Assembly: GCF_900163635.1 (NCBI RefSeq)
Contig: NZ_FUID01000052.1
Coordinates: forward strand, 62,001 to 126,000
Length of the DNA stretch: 64,000 nt
Reading direction: 5' to 3'
From: Leucobacter sp. 7(1)
GTDB taxonomy: Bacteria > Actinomycetota > Actinomycetes > Actinomycetales > Microbacteriaceae
Shown: positions 34,283 to 43,073 of the stretch, piece by piece
Layout: each line of letters opens with the position of its first letter
Position numbering within the stretch: position 1 is the first letter of the stretch
The notes under the pieces: model-generated
What the model saw: only the letters and a program-made list of their open reading frames with translations
Told to the model about the DNA's origin: nothing
The model's database searches: none
Program-made: the position numbers and the translations under genes

Positions 34283-35031
34283 TGCAGGAGTTCTTCAGCC
34301 TCGTTGTCGCACTGCTCCCGGGCCTCTGGACAAGCATCCTCATGGCCGCGGCGAGCGTCGCGGTGGGGATCCCGCTCGGGTTTTTCGCGGGCCTCGCGCT
34401 GAACAGCCAGCGTCGGTGGCTTCGGATCATCGTGATCGTGCTCGTCGAAACGTTCCGCGGCTTCCCCGCGCTCCTCACGCTGTATCTCGTCTACTTCGGC
34501 CTCACGAACTTCGTGACGCTGGATCGTTTCGCCTCGATCATGGTGGCGTTCGGCCTCACCACGGCGGCGTACACCGCCGAGATCTTCCGCGCTTCCATCG
34601 CGAGCGTACCGAAGGGGCAGATTGAAGCGGCCGAGGCGCTCGCGCTCTCAAAGACCGACATCACCCTGCGCATCATCGTGCCGCACGTGCTGAACATCGC
34701 GGTTCCGCCGCTCATCGGCATCGTCATCATCACGTTCCAGGGCACGGCCCTCGCCTATGCAATTGGCGGCAAGGAACTGCTCGGATCCGCCTACTCGATC
34801 GGCATGACCAACCTGCGCGTGCTCGAACCGCTGCTCGTGGCGGGCCTGCTCTACCTGCTTGTCACGTCGCTGCTCGGATGGATGGAAGTGCTCGCCGACC
34901 GCCGCGCGGAGCGCATCACCGGCAGCACGGCACATCGCAAGCCACCCAGGAAGCGGGGCGGGTCCAGGCGCCGCCCCGATGCGGTCGCCCCCAATACGCG
35001 CGTCGTCAATATTGCCGCCGCCAACTCGTAA
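34282..35031 (+). CDS. PAAT-family ABC importer, permease subunit 2
   Basis: The 249-residue permease has about five helices and the EAA loop KGQIEAAEALALSKTDITLRI. A basic, hydrophilic tail of about 35 residues (HRKPPRKRGGSRRR) extends past the last helix and is unusual for the family. It partners the preceding permease and is followed by the binding protein after 34 bases. Confidence 0.87.
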   Translation: MQEFFSLVVALLPGLWTSILMAAASVAVGIPLGFFAGLALNSQRRWLRIIVIVLVETFRGFPALLTLYLVYFGLTNFVTLDRFASIMVAFGLTTAAYTAEIFRASIASVPKGQIEAAEALALSKTDITLRIIVPHVLNIAVPPLIGIVIITFQGTALAYAIGGKELLGSAYSIGMTNLRVLEPLLVAGLLYLLVTSLLGWMEVLADRRAERITGSTAHRKPPRKRGGSRRRPDAVAPNTRVVNIAAANS

Positions 35032-35065
35032 GACTCCCTGTTCGTTCACACCAAAGGAGAACCCC

Positions 35066-35959
35066 ATGAAGATCACGACCGGCACGCGCTCGCGTGCCAC
35101 CCTCGCCACGGTCGCGGCGGCCGGAGCAGCGCTGCTCCTGCTGACGTCCTGTGCCTCATCCGCTGAACCCGCCCCGGAGGCCGGTGGGGCTGTGGCGGAG
35201 GACTGCACCCCGCTCCACGAGTTCCCCACGATTCAGGACGGCGTGCTCACTGTCGCCGCGATGAACGCGGCGCCCAAGTTCCACGCGCTCTCGGACAGCG
35301 GCCCATTCACCGGTATCGACGCGACCCTCATCCCCGAATTCGCGGCGGAGAACTGCCTGGAGGTCAAGTTCAAGCCGATGACCGGTGCGGCCGCGCAGCT
35401 CGACCTGCGCGAGGGCAAGTCCGACATGTTCGGCGGACTGATCCTGAAGACGCCGGAGCGCGCGGAGGTCTTTGCACAGGCCGAGGGCAGCATCCTGTAC
35501 GAAACGCTCGGCCTCACCTCCGCCAAGGACAATGCCTACGACACCGTGGACTCCCTGCAGGGCAAGCGGATCGGCACCCTTTCCGGCTCGTACTACGTGG
35601 AGCCGCTGAAGGCCGCCTACGGTGCGGACAATATCGAGGAGTACCAGAGCGACTCGAACGCCTTCGAGGACTTGAAGGCGGGCCGCATCGATGCGGTCGC
35701 ATGGCAGAGCATCCAGGGATTCAACTTCACGGACCGCGACGACAACTACGTCACGAAGATCCTCGGAGACGAGGCAAAGTATCCAGAGCTCACCGTGCTG
35801 CTCGAGAACAACTGGCCCCACACCAAGGGCAACACGAAGATGACCGAGGCGATCGATGACTACTACGAGCGCGCGAAGGCCGACGGCACCGTCGCCCGCG
35901 TGCTCAAGGAGAACAAGATCAACGACGAGGCCGCCGCACTCTACGTCGACGGCCGCTAG
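35066..35959 (+). CDS. Extracellular solute-binding lipoprotein of the PAAT importer
   Basis: The 297-residue protein begins with a lipoprotein signal (lipobox LTSC, Cys29) and a family-3 solute-binding domain. The carboxylate-binding arginine is present in LKTPERAEVF. The position that in amino-acid binders carries the ammonium-binding aspartate (five residues after the D of GRIDAV) is glutamine here (DAVAWQ). This suggests a ligand lacking a free alpha-amino group, such as a hydroxy or sugar acid (inference). AAAGGAG precedes the ATG. Two hairpins follow. Confidence 0.82.
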   Translation: MKITTGTRSRATLATVAAAGAALLLLTSCASSAEPAPEAGGAVAEDCTPLHEFPTIQDGVLTVAAMNAAPKFHALSDSGPFTGIDATLIPEFAAENCLEVKFKPMTGAAAQLDLREGKSDMFGGLILKTPERAEVFAQAEGSILYETLGLTSAKDNAYDTVDSLQGKRIGTLSGSYYVEPLKAAYGADNIEEYQSDSNAFEDLKAGRIDAVAWQSIQGFNFTDRDDNYVTKILGDEAKYPELTVLLENNWPHTKGNTKMTEAIDDYYERAKADGTVARVLKENKINDEAAALYVDGR

Positions 35960-35962
35960 ACC

Positions 35963-35992
35963 GGTGCGGGCGTTCTCCAGTGCGCCCGCACC
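35963..35992 (+). terminator. First of two tandem hairpins after the binding-protein gene
   Basis: GGTGCGGGCG (35963-35972) pairs perfectly with 35983-35992 across ten bases, directly behind the stop codon. Confidence 0.6.
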
Positions 35993-35994
35993 TC

Positions 35995-36048
35995 GATTCG
36001 TCGGCGACACCGCGGACGCCCCCGCGACCGTGGTGTCGCCGACGAATC
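35995..36048. terminator. Second, long hairpin before the GntR gene
   Basis: Arms of 21 bases (GATTCGTCGGCGACACC core, 35995-36015 with 36028-36048) pair with a single G-T. Together with the preceding hairpin it isolates the importer operon from the regulator gene. Confidence 0.65.
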
Positions 36049-36095
36049 ACCCTTCACGGACTGCCCGTACGGTCACTCCGGTAAGATCACGAAGA

Positions 36096-36779
36096 ATGGA
36101 CGCAGACATGGTGCCGGGAGCCCCTTCCGCAGATCCCACCACGGGTGAGATCTCGGTGACGCAGCGGGTACTCGAGCAACTGCGAAGCGAGATCGTGACC
36201 GCCCAGCTAGCCCCCGGAAGCGTGATCCGCGAGGCCGAAGTGGCCGCCAGATTCCGCGTCTCGAAGACCCCGGTACGCGAGGCCCTGCAACGCCTCCTCG
36301 CTGAGGACTTCGTCATGGTGTTCCCGCGACGCGGCTACATGGTGCGGCCCGTGGGAATCACCGACATTCAGAACGTCATGGCGCTGCGGCTCTACATTGA
36401 GCCACCCCTGTCCGCCCTCGCGGCACAGCGCCACACCCCCGAGGTGCTTGCCCGGTTGGCGGAGCTCCTCGCGTTCCAGGAGGATGAGGGCAACGCCCAC
36501 GCGGATCGGCTGGCCGCGGCTCCCGAGTTCCACCGAGTGATCGCTTCTCTCGCCCGCAACGACCGGGTCGATCGACTCCTTCACACCTACTTCGACGAGA
36601 CCACGCGCATGCACTACCTGTTCCCGCAGGCCACCGCGCACGTCACCTCCGAGGCGGAGCTCTCCGCGCACCGTGAGATTCTCGACGCGATCACTGCGGG
36701 AGACGGGCCGCGGGCCGAGCAGGCGATGGCGGATCACCTGAGCGAGTCGAACGAGGCCCTACTGCGGTCGTTCTACTAG
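36096..36779 (+). CDS. GntR-family regulator (FadR/FCD subfamily)
   Basis: The 227-residue protein has a GntR winged HTH (about 18-85: EVAARFRVSKTPVREALQRL) and a helical FCD ligand domain (about 95-220) with the metal-site residues in EFHRVI and HREILDAI, HL. FCD regulators commonly respond to carboxylic or sugar acids. It sits behind the importer/dehydratase operon, so local control is likely. TAAGAT at 36082 lies eight bases before the ATG, again pointing to a leaderless transcript. The last four bases overlap the convergent TetR gene. Confidence 0.83.
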   Translation: MDADMVPGAPSADPTTGEISVTQRVLEQLRSEIVTAQLAPGSVIREAEVAARFRVSKTPVREALQRLLAEDFVMVFPRRGYMVRPVGITDIQNVMALRLYIEPPLSALAAQRHTPEVLARLAELLAFQEDEGNAHADRLAAAPEFHRVIASLARNDRVDRLLHTYFDETTRMHYLFPQATAHVTSEAELSAHREILDAITAGDGPRAEQAMADHLSESNEALLRSFY

Positions 36780-37456
36780 GAGCTGCTCGCACCACCATCG
36801 GTGCTGTTGAGTTGCAACCATTCCCGCCACGACGATGGTCGTCCCGAAACCGGGGTGCCCTCGACCGCTACCGAGCGCAGCCCCATAAGCATGTAGTCGA
36901 GTTGGCGCAGGTGCATTTCGTTTGCGCGCTCCCGGTCGATCGCGAGCTGCGGCCGCAGATGCGCGATCATGAGCATCAAGTCGGCCGGCCCATAGTGATC
37001 GGGGACGAGCCCAAGTTCGCGGTCCACCGCGATGACAGTTTCGAGGGCCGCGCGAAGCCGCTCGGACAGGGCGTCCACCTCCGGTGTGGTCTCGACGTAT
37101 CGACCGAACGCGGAGACCATCGGCCGCGCGGCTGAAAGAATGTGGGTCCGGAGGAATAGTTCGACCGCAGATTCGGGGGCCGCAGCACGCGCCTCCGCGG
37201 CACACTCCTCGGCGAGCTCGCAGATCCGCTCAAGCGACAGCACCCGAATCGCATTGACGAGTTCCGTCTTGCTCGGGTAGCGCCGGTAGATACTCGCAAC
37301 TCCCGTGTTTGCGCGGGCGGCGATCTCCGACATCGACGCACCCCAGCCGTACTCGCTGAACACTTCGTGGGCCGCGTGCAGGATGGATTCATCGTTACTG
37401 AGCGCCTCGCGGGCGCGGCCGCGGAGCGGCGGGGTCGTCGACTCCGATGAATTCAC
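36776..37456 (-). CDS. TetR-family regulator
   Basis: The 226-residue protein has a TetR HTH (about 20-68: GASMSEIAARANTGVASIYRRYPSKTELV) and a helical sensor domain. The GTG at 37456 is the start. It is divergent from an MFS exporter with a palindrome between, the usual layout of an efflux pump and its repressor. Its stop overlaps the end of the convergent GntR gene by four bases. Confidence 0.82.
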   Translation of the reverse strand: MNSSESTTPPLRGRAREALSNDESILHAAHEVFSEYGWGASMSEIAARANTGVASIYRRYPSKTELVNAIRVLSLERICELAEECAAEARAAAPESAVELFLRTHILSAARPMVSAFGRYVETTPEVDALSERLRAALETVIAVDRELGLVPDHYGPADLMLMIAHLRPQLAIDRERANEMHLRQLDYMLMGLRSVAVEGTPVSGRPSSWREWLQLNSTDGGASSS

Positions 37457-37493
37457 TCTTCCAGAATAGCCTGGCTTCCCTTACACTTCTATC

Positions 37494-37508
37494 GGAACGC
37501 AGCGTTCC
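37494..37508. promoter_or_regulatory. Operator between the TetR and MFS genes
   Basis: GGAACGC-A-GCGTTCC is a perfect odd palindrome, followed by TTCCGTTCCGTTCCG direct half-repeats. It lies 38 bases upstream of the tetR start and is the likely binding site of that repressor. Confidence 0.6.
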
Positions 37509-37662
37509 GTTCCGTTCCGAACTGCGAGCACCTACACTCACAACACCCCCGCACAAAAGATATGAGTCCGTATGCCCCCCCATACCACCGAACACCGACA
37601 CGAATCCCGTCCCGGACACGGCCCCCACCCCGGTCGTCGCCGCGCCGATACCGTCACGGGCA

Positions 37663-39009
37663 ATGGTGTTCTCCCTAGCGATCGCCGTGCTCGCGTTCTC
37701 GATGATGCAGACCCTGCTCGTTCCGGCACTCCCCTCGCTCATGCAAGAATTCAACATCGACTCAGGCCTCGTCGGATGGGTGCTCACAAGCTACCTCGTG
37801 TGCGGTGCGGTGGCAGCACCGATCCTCGGCTCACTCGGCGACCGGCACGGGCACCGCAAGATCCTGCTCGTCTCCCTTGGACTGTTCGTCGCCGGCGGCG
37901 TCGTTGCCGCCCTCGCACCGTCACTCCCCGTTGTTCTCCTCGGACGTGTGCTCCAGGGTGCGAGTACCGCAACGTTCCCACTTGCGCTCGCGCTTGTGCG
38001 GCGCCACACCTCCGGCCACACCCAGGCCGCGGCGATCGGTTGGCTCAGCGGGACCATGGGACTCGGTGCGGGTGCCGCCCTCGTCGTTGGCGGCGTCATC
38101 GTCGAGGTGCTCTCGTGGCACTGGCTATTTGTCGCCGGCGCCCTGATGGGTGTCATCGCCATCACACTCACGTGTGTCTTCGTTCCGGCTTCGGTGCGCG
38201 GCCAGGCGGCCCGCACCGACTGGCCAGGAACCGCGCTCCTCACAATCGGACTGCTGGCACTGCTCCTCGCGATCTCGCAGGGGGGACGCTGGGGCTGGAC
38301 TTCGCTGCCGGTTCTTGGCCTCGCAGTTCTCGCGGTAGCGGCCCTCTGGTCGCTCGTTCTCGTCGAGCGCCGAACTGCAGCGCCGCTCATTGACATCCGT
38401 ACGCTCGCGCGGCCGGCACTCGCCCTCACGAACGGCCTCACGCTCTTTCTCGGCTTCGTGCCATACCTCTGCTACGTCGGCCTGCCCGTGCTGCTCCAAG
38501 GAACCGGTGACCCGGGCTTCGGCCTGGGCCTGAGCGTCACCCAGACCGGGCTCGCGCTGTTGCCTGGCGCAATACTCGTATTCCTCGGCGGCCGCTTCGC
38601 CCCCTGGCTCATCGGCCGCATCGGCGCTCGCCTCACAGCACTCATCGCGCTCGCGGCGATGGGCCTCGGGAGCGTCGGAATCGCCGTCGCTCCTGGCAGC
38701 CTGATCGTGATCGTGGTGTTCTTTTCGTTCGTTGGACTCGGCAACGGCATTGGCTTCGCCGTCGTCGCAGAACTTATCGCGGGACTCGCCCCCCGGAACG
38801 AAGTGGCTGCGGCCTTGGGCGTCAATGGGGTGCTCCGCACCGTCGGCTCCGCTCTCGGCACCCCCGTTGCCACAACGGTACTCGCAAGCGGTGCTTGGGC
38901 TAACGGTGGCGGGCCCACCCCCGCCGCCTTCACTGCGCTCTTCGCCATCGCGGCGGCAGTGAGCGTGGTGGGCGCGCTTGGCTCGCTCACACTACGCGCA
39001 CAGCACTAG
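37663..39009 (+). CDS. MFS multidrug efflux transporter, DHA type
   Basis: The protein has about twelve to fourteen hydrophobic segments, a motif A (GSLGDRHGHRKIL) and the motif-C-like GWLSGTMGLGAGAALVVGG. It would export drugs or metabolites by proton antiport. The start is uncertain: ATG 37663 puts the first membrane helix at residue 2; the same frame is open back to an ATG at 37447, which would overlap the operator and the tetR start; and an ATG at 37562 leads out of frame through a run of seven C bases. One extra C there would give a natural N-terminus (MSPYAPP...). Confidence 0.75.
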   Translation: MVFSLAIAVLAFSMMQTLLVPALPSLMQEFNIDSGLVGWVLTSYLVCGAVAAPILGSLGDRHGHRKILLVSLGLFVAGGVVAALAPSLPVVLLGRVLQGASTATFPLALALVRRHTSGHTQAAAIGWLSGTMGLGAGAALVVGGVIVEVLSWHWLFVAGALMGVIAITLTCVFVPASVRGQAARTDWPGTALLTIGLLALLLAISQGGRWGWTSLPVLGLAVLAVAALWSLVLVERRTAAPLIDIRTLARPALALTNGLTLFLGFVPYLCYVGLPVLLQGTGDPGFGLGLSVTQTGLALLPGAILVFLGGRFAPWLIGRIGARLTALIALAAMGLGSVGIAVAPGSLIVIVVFFSFVGLGNGIGFAVVAELIAGLAPRNEVAAALGVNGVLRTVGSALGTPVATTVLASGAWANGGGPTPAAFTALFAIAAAVSVVGALGSLTLRAQH

Positions 39010-39089
39010 CTCGCCCGAAGAACACCACAGCGGGTGGGCCCCGGAATCGCCCGAGACCCACCCGCGTACGTTCGGTGCTGTCGGCTAGA

Positions 39090-41368
39090 TCAGGAACTGC
39101 GACCTCGTCGCCACCGCACCAAGAGCCCCGCACTCCCGAGCAATACAAGTGCCCCGGCCAGCCACAATCCATTCGCACTGGACTCCTGACCTGTCGTGGC
39201 AAGCTCACCCGTCTTCGGGGGAACCGGCTTCGGCTCCGGCTTCGGCTCCGGCTTCGGATCTGGTTTCGGCGGCACGACCGTGCCCGGATCCGCCTCTCGG
39301 ATGATCGTGCCATTCGCGGTTACTCGCTCGCCCAGCGCGACATGCTCCCCGGCTCTGACAGCGACACCGTCAGCTGGGCTTCCCCCTCCCCCACGTGTCC
39401 GGGGTCCGTCGGTACCGATACCTGCTTCGGGGCTACATCATCCGCGGCCCAGGTGACGACCGTGTCCACTGCGGTGTAGTCCGTACCTGCTTGGGCGGTG
39501 CCGTCAGCGGTACGCACCCGCACTGACGCTTCACCGGTCCAGGGGTCCTCCGCCGCGTTCGTCCGCGAAACCTCGAATACCAGCGGCTTTCCCGCAGCGC
39601 TCGATTGGTCTGCCCCAACGGCCACCACAGCGTCCACAAGTTCAACAGGTGGCACGACCTCGATGACCTCGACCGCACCAATGTCAGGCCCTGCCCCCTG
39701 CGGGCGGGCCGCCGCTCGTTGGTCCGCTGCAGCGCCGCCGGGCCCGGCGGCGTCGATCAGGAGCGAGTCTTCGCCAGGTACCCGCACGGGCGTGAGCCCC
39801 AACGAATCGTCCAACGCGCCGAGCGCAAAATCAGCGGTGGTCCCAATAATGCGTCCTTCGCCCGCTGGCACGAGCGCCGGGGCGGTCGTGTACGCCATAT
39901 TCGACTCGGACAACACGGCCGCCCCGTTCCGTTTCCCGGCTTCGGCAGCTTGCACGATTGGATCACGGGCCCCGGTATCGATGACTGAGTTACGCAGATC
40001 GAGCGCGGCGTCCCCTTCCACCTCTGCATAGAACATCCCACCGCCGGTCATCGTGACGTGAGTGAAAACGCTTGCACCCCCGAAGTATCCCCAGGCCACC
40101 GCGGGCAATTCCGCTTCCGGATCTGCGGAGAAGGTTGAATCGGAGACTGTGAGGGCTTTTCCGGGAGTCAGTGAAGTCAGCTCGCTCCACTCAATCCAGA
40201 GATCGTTCGCCGGAGAACCCCACCAATCATCAGAGCCATTCTGACGATTTCCGTCAAAAGTGGTGCGCTCGATTGCAGCGAGGGTGGGCGCAACGTCGGT
40301 CTCGATCTCACCAGAGAGTTCACCCGTTGACACCGCCCCCACCTGATATCCGGTGTTCCCCCGGAAGAGGCTGTCACGGATCATGAGCATGGGCCCCTCG
40401 ACGGGGACTCCTTCGGGGTCCTCCTCCTCATCCCAGAGGTGGAAACCGCTGAATTCGATTGCGCCCGCTTCCCGCTCGGCCGAGTGGTTGTTGAGGAACG
40501 AGGTGCGCTCGATCAAGACCTCTCCCCGTCTCTCAGGACTCGACTCGATGTCCGCTTCGACAAACAGCCCCACGGTCTGGTTATCTGCAAACACGGAGTC
40601 GCGAATGTGCACAGACCCGTCGATTCCTTCGTTCGAAACGACGAGGGCCCCCTCCTCGTAGTCATCCCCGTGACCGTTGTCCCGGAACACGCTGGATCGG
40701 ACGTCGAGGAGCTCGAACGGCCAGGTGTCGCCGACAACGATTCCGTAGGAGGCGAACCCCTGCACCGTCACGTTGTCCAGGCCGAGTGCACACACTGATC
40801 TGGCAAGGTACAGCCCGTTTCCACCCCCGCCACCCCCGGTGAAAGTGAGATTTTCGATGGAGATTGGAAAATCCAGCCACCGAGTTGAGCTGATGAGGTC
40901 TCCCGACTCCGCGATGTTGCGAATCTCAGCACCCGCCCCGTCTCCGCGCAGCACCAGCCCGTCCCCGACCTCGATCTCGCCGTCGATCTCCACCACCAAC
41001 CCCGCAGACACGACGATCTCGTCGATCCCGGGGTGCGCGTTCGCCTCCGCGAAGGCCCAGCGCAGTGTCCCCTCCTCGGTCCCGTTCCCGGGGTTCGTCA
41101 CGGTGTAGCTCTGCGCCCCCGACACTGGATCGACGACAAGCGGAAAAGTGATTCCTGTGCACGCCTCACTGTCACGTGCTGCTGCCTGACCAGGATCGTT
41201 GAGCGGCTGTTCTGTTGCGTCGTTTGAGGTCTCCAGTTGCGAGATCTCCGGCGCGGCCGTGGAGTCGGGAACGGATTCCCCGTCTTCCGCGATCGCTGGG
41301 GCGGCACCCAGCATGACGAGTGCACATGTGACAAGCGCAGCGCTTCCCCACGGTGTTTTTCGACGCAA
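39090..41368 (-). pseudogene. Cell-wall-anchored beta-helix/Calx-beta surface protein, frameshifted near the 3' end
   Basis: The first frame (41368 to 39320) gives 682 residues: signal peptide (to AIAEDG), a choice-of-anchor/parallel beta-helix region (GTLRWAFAEANAHPGIDEIVV near 95, then repeated turns to about 480) and a Calx-beta domain (about 590-680) that stops abnormally after LSEPGSMSRW. In the neighbouring frame the Calx-beta sequence continues as EHVALGERVTANG, then a PKPEPKPEPKP stalk, LATTG sorting motif, membrane helix and WRRGRSS tail to 39090. One base is missing in the G run at 39347-39350. It may be a true mutation, phase variation or a sequence error. Confidence 0.75.
39228..39270 (-). 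repeat. 12-bp tandem repeat encoding the PKPEPKPE stalk
   Basis: CTTCGGCTCCGG-type 12-base units repeat three to four times, giving a Pro-Lys-Pro-Glu wall stalk just before the LATTG motif of the broken surface protein. Confidence 0.75.
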
Positions 41369-41489
41369 ATGAGTCCCCCTTGGCTCGTTGCCGGTTCAGC
41401 GACAGACCGACAGCAATCGTCCTCGAAGACTAACCTGTCGCTCGGAAACTTGCGACCCTTGTCTCAGAGCGGAACGAGAACGCGCGGAA

Positions 41490-42128
41490 CTACGCGTCGG
41501 AAACTGGCTGCCGCAGGATCGTGCGCAGCTTCTCGGGTGCCGTTCGGCGCGGGTCGCTCAGGTAGATCTCGTGATGGCGGCCGGTCATGCGCAGGCCCTG
41601 CGCCGGAATGAACTCATGGTGCATGCGCGCCAGTACCGAACCCTCATCGGAGTACGGGCCGAGGTGCAGCGTCTGCACGCAGCGCCCCTCCGCGAGCGGG
41701 GCGAAGCGCACCTCGGCAAGCTTGGCCGGCGGATCCCCTGCGTCGACCGCGGCGATCGCGCCGGCAACCAGGGCCGCATCCACCCACTCGGGAACGAGGA
41801 TCATCATGGTCCACCGCCACTGGGTCGCGTCGCGGGAGCCCGTAAACGTCTCCATGTCGTCAGCCCACCAGAGCCCCTCGAGCGGCGGCACCACGTAGTC
41901 GCGTCCCAACTGCTGTTTGCTCGCGAACTTCACCTTGTACGCAACCGGGTATAGGGCCTCGAGCGCTGCCGTGTATTCGGGGGCGGTGTTCGGGTCGCCA
42001 ACCCCATCAACCATGAGATAGTGGCGTTCCGGCAGCTCCACCACCTCGAAGGTGCCGTGCGGAGCCCGGTAATCGGGCAGTGCCTTCTTGACATCGACCT
42101 TGGGGTGCGGTGCGTTGGGTTCAGCCAT
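41490..42128 (-). CDS. GyrI-like small-molecule binding protein
   Basis: The 212-residue protein starts with a DYRAPHGTFEVVELPERHYLMVDGVGDP strand pair and contains the GyrI/BmrR-effector-like elements YPVAYKVKF, LEGLWWADD and the C-terminal TGRHHEIYLSDPRR. Proteins of this type (PF06445) bind diverse ligands or hydrolyse reactive compounds; none of these roles can be assigned here. Monocistronic, downstream of the iron operon. Confidence 0.75.
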   Translation of the reverse strand: MAEPNAPHPKVDVKKALPDYRAPHGTFEVVELPERHYLMVDGVGDPNTAPEYTAALEALYPVAYKVKFASKQQLGRDYVVPPLEGLWWADDMETFTGSRDATQWRWTMMILVPEWVDAALVAGAIAAVDAGDPPAKLAEVRFAPLAEGRCVQTLHLGPYSDEGSVLARMHHEFIPAQGLRMTGRHHEIYLSDPRRTAPEKLRTILRQPVSDA

Positions 42129-42182
42129 GGTGGGTCCTTCCAGGAGGGTCAGGTGCTCGCTAGTCTGGCACGCCGTGCTCGA

Positions 42183-43073
42183 CTACAGGCCGAGCTCCCC
42201 AAGCCGCGCCTCGTAGCGGAGCTCAACCTCAGCAAGGTCGGCGTCCTCGGCGACGTCCCACATCGACATGAGTTCCTGTTGCACGGCCGCGGGTAGGGCC
42301 GCGTACTTCGACTCCCACTGCGCCACCGGCGTCCAGTACCCCACGACCTTGAACTGGGTCGCAGGGAGCTCCAGCTCGCGGCGCAGAAACTTTCGCACAT
42401 CTCGCAACGCCACGGTTTCGCCGGCCACCCAGACGTAGCCGTGATCGAAGGAGAAGCGGGGATTGATGACGCTTCGCACGATCTGTCCGAGGGCGCTCGG
42501 CCCGTGGCCGTTGCCGCTGAACACCCAGGTGACGTCAACGTTCGCCCCGGCCGGCAACGCGATGCGGTCGGCGTCGCTCGGCACCTCAATCACCACGCGG
42601 GTGCGAATTGTCTCAGGCACGGAGGCGATGATCCGGGCCACGGCGGGGAGCCCGGTGAGATCCGCAGCCAGCACCTGCCACTCGGTCCCCTCCGGGGGTG
42701 CATAGAGCCCCGTCGGCGAGTTGAGTCCGAGCACGTGGCCCGGCTGCGCGGCCGCCGCCCAGGGTCCCGCGATACCTGTGGGGTGGATCACGAAGTCGAT
42801 GTCGAGTTCCCCGAGCTCCGGCCGTACTTCCCGGATGGTGAATGTACGCATCGGCGCCTCGGGAGTTCCCTCCGCCGTCTCCCAGGAGTCTGCGGTGGCA
42901 ATGGGGAGGGACACGTCGGTCGGATCGTCGCCGTGCGGGAAGAACAATCGCACGTATTCGTCTCCCGTGCCGGTGCTCACGAAGTCGGCCACGCCGGGGC
43001 CACCCAGGGTGATCCGCACGAGCGAGGGGCCAAGGGTGACAGTCCGCAGGACGATGCCGCGATAGATCTTCAA
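42183..43073 (-). CDS. Siderophore-interacting FAD-dependent ferric reductase (SIP family)
   Basis: The 296-residue SIP protein has the FAD-binding motif RTFTIREV (R-X-[FY]-T-X-R), a WAAAAQPGHVLG flavin loop and a C-terminal NAD(P)H domain ending VGYWTPVAQWESKY, all standard for ViuB/IrtA-type reductases. It releases iron from ferric siderophores in the cytosol. The TTG start at 43073 overlaps the ABC gene stop (TTGA), so translation is coupled. Last gene of the iron operon. Confidence 0.88.
   Translation of the reverse strand: MKIYRGIVLRTVTLGPSLVRITLGGPGVADFVSTGTGDEYVRLFFPHGDDPTDVSLPIATADSWETAEGTPEAPMRTFTIREVRPELGELDIDFVIHPTGIAGPWAAAAQPGHVLGLNSPTGLYAPPEGTEWQVLAADLTGLPAVARIIASVPETIRTRVVIEVPSDADRIALPAGANVDVTWVFSGNGHGPSALGQIVRSVINPRFSFDHGYVWVAGETVALRDVRKFLRRELELPATQFKVVGYWTPVAQWESKYAALPAAVQQELMSMWDVAEDADLAEVELRYEARLGELGL

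Noticed and set aside
37447-39009. MFS start at ATG 37447
   Set aside because: It would overlap the tetR start by ten bases, read through the operator palindrome and give an N-terminus unlike the family; it arises from a GAATTC-centred coincidence.
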